DNA of 64,000 nt. Source: Roseovarius sp. SCSIO 43702. GTDB lineage: Bacteria > Pseudomonadota > Alphaproteobacteria > Rhodobacterales > Rhodobacteraceae. The stretch is taken from NCBI RefSeq assembly GCF_019599045.1, contig NZ_CP080623.1, forward strand, positions 1,696,501-1,760,500, written 5' to 3'. The notes under the pieces are model-generated. The model was given only the letters and a program-made list of their open reading frames with translations. It was not told the origin of the DNA and made no database searches. The position numbers were made by a program, and so were the translations under genes. Positions 59,187-64,000 of the stretch are shown in pieces (positions within the stretch are counted from its first letter, which is position 1; each line of letters begins with the position of its first letter).

Positions 59187-60224
59187 TCAGCGAAGGCTTG
59201 ACGAGGGGATGTCGATCGTGACCGTCGTGCCGGTGATCTGACGCTCGACCGAGAGCTGGGCGTCGAGGCCGGTGACGAGCTGTGTCACGATGCGCCCGCC
59301 GAGATTGCCGTCGCCGGGCCATTCCACATCTTCGGGCATGCCGGTGCCGTCATCGGCGACCTGGAGGCGCAGGACGCCCTTGCTCAACTCCTTGATGCGC
59401 ACATCGACGAGACCGGAGTCGCGGTCGTCGAACGCGTGCTGCATGGCGTTGGTCATCACCTCGGACAGGATGAGGCCCAGCTGCGTCGCGGCCTGCATGG
59501 GCACGGTGAGCGCGTCGGCATCGAGATTGACCCGCACGCCGGAGCGGCCGTCGATATGCGCGATGGCGTTGGCCACCCGCGTGAGATAGGCGCCGAGCGC
59601 GACCGGCTGGGAGTCGTCGCTGGCGTTCGAAGAGCTTGCGTTCAGTTCCTCGTAGAGCAGTTGCAGCGTCTTGACCCGGCGGGCGAGCGTGGAGAAGTCG
59701 TGACCGGCGCCGTCCTCGGCGCCGCGCGCCTGCATTCGTATCATCCCCACGATCATCGAGAGGTGATTCTTGACCCGGTGCTGGATCTCTTCGAGCATCT
59801 CTAGCAATTCGCCGCGTTCGCTGTCCTTGACGACGGTCTGGACGCCCAGGAAGAAGGGCGTCTCGCCCGGTTCGGTGCGCAGCGGGGCGACCATCAGGCG
59901 ATTGAGGAACGGCGTGCCATCGGCGCGGTAGTTGCGCAGGGTGACGGTGGCTTCCTTCTTCTCGGCGATCGCGTCGCGCAGCCGGTCGAGAGCTTTCTGG
60001 TCGCGGTCGTCGCGTTGCAGGAAGCGGCAATTTCGGCCGATGACGCCCTGGCTGCTGTAGCCCGTCATTTCCTCGAAGGCGCGGTTCACGTAGACGATGG
60101 GGTTGTCGTCGAGCGTGGGATTGGTGATGACGATGGCGAACGGCGCGCGTCTGAGCGCCTGAGCGCTCACGGCCCGGGGCAACCCCTCGGGTGTTGCCGA
60201 TACGTCGTTGTCGTCGTCGCGCAT
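59187..60224 (-). CDS. LOV-domain blue-light sensor histidine kinase
   Basis: Predicted flavin photoreceptor kinase, cytoplasmic (no membrane helix), 345 residues. The N-terminal LOV domain (about 25-132) contains the photoactive cysteine in GRNCRFLQ (C66) and the other FMN contacts N65, Q70, N98 (LRNYRADG), N108 (FLNRL) and Q129 (LGVQT). A coiled linker leads to a HisKA_2-type box [12 protein letters not shown] with phospho-His H149. A HATPase follows, with [11 protein letters not shown] and VADDGTGMP. No receiver domain or cognate regulator is nearby. The frame continues 82 codons upstream into sequence before frr; MRDDDND with GGGA before it is the likely start. It lies opposite to and between pyrH and frr. 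Confidence 0.92.
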   Translation of the reverse strand: MRDDDNDVSATPEGLPRAVSAQALRRAPFAIVITNPTLDDNPIVYVNRAFEEMTGYSSQGVIGRNCRFLQRDDRDQKALDRLRDAIAEKKEATVTLRNYRADGTPFLNRLMVAPLRTEPGETPFFLGVQTVVKDSERGELLEMLEEIQHRVKNHLSMIVGMIRMQARGAEDGAGHDFSTLARRVKTLQLLYEELNASSSNASDDSQPVALGAYLTRVANAIAHIDGRSGVRVNLDADALTVPMQAATQLGLILSEVMTNAMQHAFDDRDSGLVDVRIKELSKGVLRLQVADDGTGMPEDVEWPGDGNLGGRIVTQLVTGLDAQLSVERQITGTTVTIDIPSSSLR

Positions 60225-60396
60225 GGAATCCCGATCTCTTGTCCGCCCGTCACGGGCGTGTCCCATCAGCAGCATGTTTTTAGCAGATCGGACAGGCCTG
60301 TCCAGAAGCCAGCGCGCCGTTTCGACGGGTATACAACCGCCCGCGATTGGCGTTATAGGAAGGATCAACCGAAACAGGCACCACGACAGGCACATC

Positions 60397-60960
60397 ATGT
60401 CAGACGATTTCATGCTCGATACGGACGATCTCGAACGCCGGATGGAGGGCGCGATGGCCTCGCTTCGCACCGAGTTCGCCTCGCTCAGGACCGGGCGCGC
60501 CTCGGCCTCGATGCTCGAACCCGTGATGGTCGAGGCCTATGGCCAGCTGACGCCGATCAACCAGGTCGGCACGGTCAACGTGCCGGAGCCGCGCATGGTC
60601 ACGATCAACGTGTGGGACAAGGGCCTTGTCAACAAGGTCGAGAAGGCCATCCGCGAGAGCGGCCTCGGCATCAACCCGCAGATGAATGGCACGATCATCA
60701 TGCTGCCCATCCCGGAGCTCAACGAGGAGCGGCGCAAGGAACTGACGAAGGTGGCCTCGCAATATGCCGAGCATGCGCGCGTCGCCATCCGCAACATCCG
60801 GCGCGACGGGATGGACCAGATCAAGAAGGCCAAGGCCGAGGGCATGTCCGAGGATGACCAGAAGTTCTGGGAAACCGCCGTGCAGGACCTGACGAACGAG
60901 CATATCGCGAAGGTCGACGAGGCGCTGGAGCACAAGCAAGCGGAGATCATGCAGGTCTGA
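60397..60960 (+). CDS. frr: Ribosome recycling factor
   Basis: Splits post-termination ribosomes together with EF-G. It has 187 residues. It starts [19 protein letters not shown], with [20 protein letters not shown] (about 29-48), [16 protein letters not shown] and the three-helix-bundle C-terminus [11 protein letters not shown]...[12 protein letters not shown]. Length is standard. It probably has its own promoter in the 172 nt between it and the LOV kinase start, since it no longer follows pyrH directly. Stop and uppS start overlap by one base. Confidence 0.96.
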   Translation: MSDDFMLDTDDLERRMEGAMASLRTEFASLRTGRASASMLEPVMVEAYGQLTPINQVGTVNVPEPRMVTINVWDKGLVNKVEKAIRESGLGINPQMNGTIIMLPIPELNEERRKELTKVASQYAEHARVAIRNIRRDGMDQIKKAKAEGMSEDDQKFWETAVQDLTNEHIAKVDEALEHKQAEIMQV

Positions 60961-61694
60961 TGTCCGGCGATGCCCTGAGCCCTGAGGTTGCGGGCGGCCC
61001 GCGGCATGTGGCGATCATCATGGACGGCAACGGCCGCTGGGCGCAGATGCGCGGGCGGCCGCGTCTTTTCGGCCACCACGCGGGCGCCCGGCGCGTGCGC
61101 GAGATCGTCGAGACCTGTCCTGACCTGGGCGTGGAATACCTGACCGTCTTCGCCTTCTCGACCGAGAACTGGAAGCGCACGCAAACCGAGGTGGCGGGTC
61201 TCATGAGCCTCTTTCGCCGCTACATCACCAGGGAGGCGCGCGCGCTGCGCGACGAAGGTGTGCGGGTGCGGTTCATCGGCGATCGCGTGCGGCTGGACCG
61301 GAAGCTCACCGCGCTGATGGACGAGCTGGAGGAGATGACCGCGGAGAACAGCCGCGTCAACCTGACCATCGCGATCAACTACGGGTCGCGCGACGAGGTG
61401 GCGCGGGCGATCAAGCACATGGCGCGGGACGTGGCCGCCGGCAAGCTCGATCCCGAGGGCGTGGACGAGGGCACGCTCACCCGCTATCTCGACACCCGCG
61501 TCCTGCCGGACCCGGACCTCGTGATCCGGACGAGCGGGGAGGCGCGCATCTCAAACTTCCTGCTGTGGCAGTCGGCTTATGCGGAATACGAGTTCATCGA
61601 TACGCTCTGGCCCGATTTCTCGGCCGAGATCTTTGCCGGCCTGGTGCGCGGCTATGCCGCGCGTGACCGGCGTTTCGGGGCGGTGAAGGCATGA
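60960..61694 (+). CDS. uppS: Undecaprenyl diphosphate synthase
   Basis: Cis-prenyltransferase that builds the C55 lipid carrier for cell-wall synthesis. The 244-residue protein has the catalytic N-terminal motif VAIIMDGNGRWAQ (about 17-29), FGHHAGARRVREIV, FAFSTENWKR (about 64-73) and the C-terminal DLVIRTSGEARISNFLLWQSAYAE motif. It overlaps frr by 1 nt (TGATG) and cdsA by 4 nt (ATGA), so it is tightly coupled to both. Confidence 0.96.
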   Translation: MSGDALSPEVAGGPRHVAIIMDGNGRWAQMRGRPRLFGHHAGARRVREIVETCPDLGVEYLTVFAFSTENWKRTQTEVAGLMSLFRRYITREARALRDEGVRVRFIGDRVRLDRKLTALMDELEEMTAENSRVNLTIAINYGSRDEVARAIKHMARDVAAGKLDPEGVDEGTLTRYLDTRVLPDPDLVIRTSGEARISNFLLWQSAYAEYEFIDTLWPDFSAEIFAGLVRGYAARDRRFGAVKA

Positions 61695-62476
61695 GCGGGG
61701 AGCCGAGATGGGCCGATCTCGCGCCGCGCTTCACCACCGCCGCGCTGATGATCTTCGTGGGCGTGGGCGAGATCTGGCTCGGCGGATGGCTTTTCGCGCT
61801 TGGGATATGGCTCCTGGCCGGCGTCATGATGTGGGAGCTCTCGCGACTCCTGGCGCCCACCGCGCATGGCACGGCGATGGCACTGGGTGTCGGCGCCTCG
61901 GTCGTGATGGCGGTGGTGTGGTTCATGCCGGGCTTTGCCGCGCTGCCGCTCATGGGGGCGCTGGCCATCGTGGGGGCGGGCCGGTTCGAGGGGCGGCAGG
62001 GGATGTTCCTTGGAAGCGCGCTGGCGATCCTCGTGGCGTGCTACGTGATGGAGCTTCTGCGCAATTACGGCGGGGTGTCGTGGCTGCTCTGGGTGATCGG
62101 CATCGTCATCATGTCGGATATCGCGGGCTATTTCGCGGGCAAGATGCTGGGCGGGCCGAAATTCTGGCCGGCGGTCAGCCCGAAGAAGACCTGGTCGGGC
62201 ACCATCGCCGGCTGGATCGGTGCCGCGCTTGTCGGGCTGGGTTTCGCCGGGGCCACCGATGCGGGCGGGTGGCTCATCCCCCTGTCGGTGCTGGTCTGTT
62301 TCGCCGGACAGATGGGCGACATTGGCGAGAGCGCGGTCAAGCGGCAGGTGGGCGCGAAGGACAGTTCGGGGTTGTTGCCGGGCCATGGCGGGTTTCTCGA
62401 CCGGTTCGACGCGATGATCGGGGCGGCCCTGGCGGTCGGGATCCTCTGGCTTCTGGGGCTGGTGCCGGGGCTTTGA
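61691..62476 (+). CDS. cdsA: Phosphatidate cytidylyltransferase
   Basis: Inner-membrane enzyme making CDP-diacylglycerol for phospholipid synthesis. It has 261 residues and about seven hydrophobic segments. The family signature appears as SDIAGYFAGKMLGGPKFWPAVSPKKTWSGTIAGW (about residues 138-171). The C-terminal SAVKRQVGAKDSSGLLPGHGGFLDRFD (about 216-242) contains the conserved KR-KD-S-LPGHGG-LDR-D pattern. It overlaps uppS by 4 nt and dxr by 1 nt. Confidence 0.95.
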   Translation: MSGEPRWADLAPRFTTAALMIFVGVGEIWLGGWLFALGIWLLAGVMMWELSRLLAPTAHGTAMALGVGASVVMAVVWFMPGFAALPLMGALAIVGAGRFEGRQGMFLGSALAILVACYVMELLRNYGGVSWLLWVIGIVIMSDIAGYFAGKMLGGPKFWPAVSPKKTWSGTIAGWIGAALVGLGFAGATDAGGWLIPLSVLVCFAGQMGDIGESAVKRQVGAKDSSGLLPGHGGFLDRFDAMIGAALAVGILWLLGLVPGL

Positions 62477-63648
62477 TGAAACGGATCAGCATCCTGGGTG
62501 CCACCGGCTCGATCGGGCAGAGCACCATCGACCTTGTCGCGCGCGCGCCCGAAAGCTACGCCGTCGAGGCGCTGACTGGCGGGCGCAATGTCGCGCGTCT
62601 GGCCGAGGACGCGCGACGGCTCGGCGCGAGGATCGCGGTGACGGCGCATGACGACCTTCTCGGCGATCTGCGCGCGGCGCTGGAAGGATCGGGCGTGGAG
62701 GCCGCGGCGGGCACGACCGCGCTGATCGAGGCGGCGGCGCGGCCCGCGGACTGGGTGATGTCGGCCATCGTGGGCGCCGCGGGGCTCGCGCCCGGATTGG
62801 CCGCGGTGGAGACCGGGACGACGCTGGCGCTGGCCAACAAGGAGACGCTCGTCACCGCCGGACCGCTTCTGATGGCGCGGGCGCAGGCGTCGGGAGCGAC
62901 GGTCCTGCCGGTCGACAGCGAACATTCGGCCATCTTCCAGTCGCTCAGGGGCGAGGATATGGCGACGGTCGAGCGCATCATCCTCACCGCGAGCGGCGGG
63001 GCCTTCCGCGACCGCCCGCTGGAGGAGCTGCACGAGGTTACGGTGGCGGAGGCCTCGACGCATCCCAACTGGGCCATGGGGCAGCGCATCACCATCGACA
63101 GCGCGTCGATGTTCAACAAGGCGCTGGAGGTCATCGAGACGCGGGAATTCTTCGGCGTGGAGCCCGAGCGGATCGAGGTCGTCATCCATCCCGAATCCAT
63201 CGTTCATGCGCTGGTCGGACATCGCGATGGCGGGGTGATGGCGCATATGGGGGCGCCGGACATGCGCCACGCGATCGGCTATGCGCTCAACTGGCCCGGG
63301 CGCGCGACGCTGCCGGTCGAGCGGCTCGATCTCGTGCGGTTGGGACAACTGACTTTCCGCGAGGCCGATCCGGCCCGCTACAAGGCGCTGGCGCTTGCCC
63401 GGAGGGTGATGGCGGAAGGCGGGCTTGCGGGCGCCGTGTTCAACGCCGCGAAGGAACGCGCGCTCGATCATTTCATCGCCGGGCGCATCGGGTTCCTGCG
63501 GATGGCCGACCTCGTGGAACGCGCGATGGACGAGGACGCGGCGGGCGCGGACGGGGCCGGGGCGGAGATCACGCTTGAAACCGTCACCCATGCGGACCAA
63601 GTTACGCGGCAGGCGGTCGACCGCATGATCGGCGCGCGGGCAGAATAA
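62476..63648 (+). CDS. dxr: 1-deoxy-D-xylulose-5-phosphate reductoisomerase
   Basis: Second step of the non-mevalonate isoprenoid pathway (DXP to MEP, NADPH-dependent), feeding UppS. It has 390 residues. The N-terminus is MKRISILGATGSIGQSTIDL. It has ANKETLV (about 120-126), PVDSEHSAIFQ with the metal-binding Asp/Glu (about 143-153), TASGGAFRDRP and MGQRITIDSASMFNKALE (about 199-216). The longer upstream frame is a shadow of cdsA. Its ATG shares one base with the cdsA stop. Confidence 0.96.
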   Translation: MKRISILGATGSIGQSTIDLVARAPESYAVEALTGGRNVARLAEDARRLGARIAVTAHDDLLGDLRAALEGSGVEAAAGTTALIEAAARPADWVMSAIVGAAGLAPGLAAVETGTTLALANKETLVTAGPLLMARAQASGATVLPVDSEHSAIFQSLRGEDMATVERIILTASGGAFRDRPLEELHEVTVAEASTHPNWAMGQRITIDSASMFNKALEVIETREFFGVEPERIEVVIHPESIVHALVGHRDGGVMAHMGAPDMRHAIGYALNWPGRATLPVERLDLVRLGQLTFREADPARYKALALARRVMAEGGLAGAVFNAAKERALDHFIAGRIGFLRMADLVERAMDEDAAGADGAGAEITLETVTHADQVTRQAVDRMIGARAE

Positions 63649-63657
63649 GGATCAGGC

Positions 63658-64000
63658 GTGGATTTCGGCACACTCTTAACGCAGCTTGGCGACTTCGCCA
63701 TGATCATCGTCGCCTTCGTGGTGGCCCTGTCGATCATCGTCGCCATCCACGAATACGGCCATTACATCGTCGGGCGCTGGTGCGGGATCAAGGCGGACGT
63801 ATTCTCGCTCGGCTTCGGCAAGGTACTGTTCGCGCGCACCGACCGGCATGGGACGCAGTGGCAGGTGGCCGCGCTGCCCTTCGGCGGGTTCGTGAAGTTT
63901 CGCGGCGACAGCGATCCGGCAAGCGGCAAGGACGGCGCGGCGATCGAGGAACTCAGCCCCGAGGACCGGCGCGCGACCATGCACGGCGCGCCGCTCTGGG
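63658..64000 (+). CDS. rseP: RIP metalloprotease RseP (3' partial)
   Basis: Site-2-type intramembrane zinc protease that cleaves anti-sigma factors in the envelope stress response. Only the first 114 codons lie in the window. They start at a GTG (63658) preceded by AAGGAT and encode MDFGTLLTQLGDFAMIIVAFVVALSIIVAI. The first transmembrane helix carries the zinc-binding HEYGH motif (residues 31-35). A downstream VFSLGFGKVLFART and the membrane-reentrant GGFVKFRGD follow. It begins 9 nt after dxr. The PDZ domain and second zinc ligand are beyond the edge. Confidence 0.93.
   Translation, partial: MDFGTLLTQLGDFAMIIVAFVVALSIIVAIHEYGHYIVGRWCGIKADVFSLGFGKVLFARTDRHGTQWQVAALPFGGFVKFRGDSDPASGKDGAAIEELSPEDRRATMHGAPLW

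Overview
The window is chromosomal DNA from a G+C-rich alphaproteobacterium, most likely a member of the Rhodobacteraceae (Roseobacter group). The evidence is the gene content and order: gltA-gltX / comEC / lexA-moeA-moaC-trpCDG, a ccm cluster that carries a holin and lysozyme, cckA, a B12-dependent ribonucleotide reductase, SOS boxes of the alphaproteobacterial GTTC-N7-GTTC type, and one CtrA-type TTAA-N7-TTAA site. Almost everything is housekeeping. I see no insertion sequence, CRISPR array, integrase or prophage block. Both window edges cut a gene: iorAB at the left and rseP at the right.

Layout. 1-10.4 kb (+): indolepyruvate oxidoreductase (partial), murI, then argC-ccmE-lysozyme-holin-ccmF-ccmH and an enoyl-CoA hydratase/isomerase. 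10.5-13.3 kb (-): gltA and gltX. 13.4-15.4 kb (+): comEC. 15.4-20.3 kb (-): lexA with its own SOS-controlled promoter, and the overlapping operon trpG-trpD-trpC-moaC-moeA. 20.4-25.3 kb: a divergent polysaccharide deacetylase, a pseudouridine synthase, a periplasmic rhodanese behind an Fnr-type promoter, and a phytanoyl-CoA dioxygenase-like gene divergent from a LysR regulator. 25.3-32.9 kb (-): a tightly packed run fabI-lysE-gpt-CFI-box protein-aminotransferase-ppiD-trpE. 33-39.3 kb (+): pdxH, a double cold-shock protein overlapping a DUF192 gene, tRNA-Pro(UGG), and nrdJ behind two NrdR-like boxes.

39.6-48.1 kb: an FkbM methyltransferase and a Cys-rich secreted protein (-), guaB-rsmB and cckA (+), a sulfotransferase-like gene (-), and SOS-regulated recA. 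48.3-52.3 kb (+): alaS, DUF1330, MOSC and histidine phosphatase genes. 52.4-58.3 kb: typA, a FemAB-like acyltransferase, ssb (-), a lytic transglycosylase (+), an AraC regulator and miaA (-). 58.4-64 kb (+): pyrH-frr-uppS-cdsA-dxr-rseP, the usual translation/isoprenoid/envelope cluster, interrupted by an oppositely oriented LOV (blue-light) histidine kinase.

How the parts connect. The most interesting thread is scattered rather than clustered. The window holds a lysis cassette of the type used for gene-transfer-agent (GTA) release, the DNA-uptake gene comEC, the CtrA-pathway kinase CckA, and both SOS regulators LexA and RecA. A perfect CtrA-type site lies before cckA and a one-mismatch site lies between gltX and comEC. 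Other regulatory readings come directly from the bases: promoter/SOS box pairs at lexA and recA, a class-II Fnr geometry at the rhodanese gene, a 31-bp-spaced NrdR box pair at nrdJ, and three copies of one structured intergenic repeat. Functions are assigned from motifs and family knowledge only; no database search was possible.
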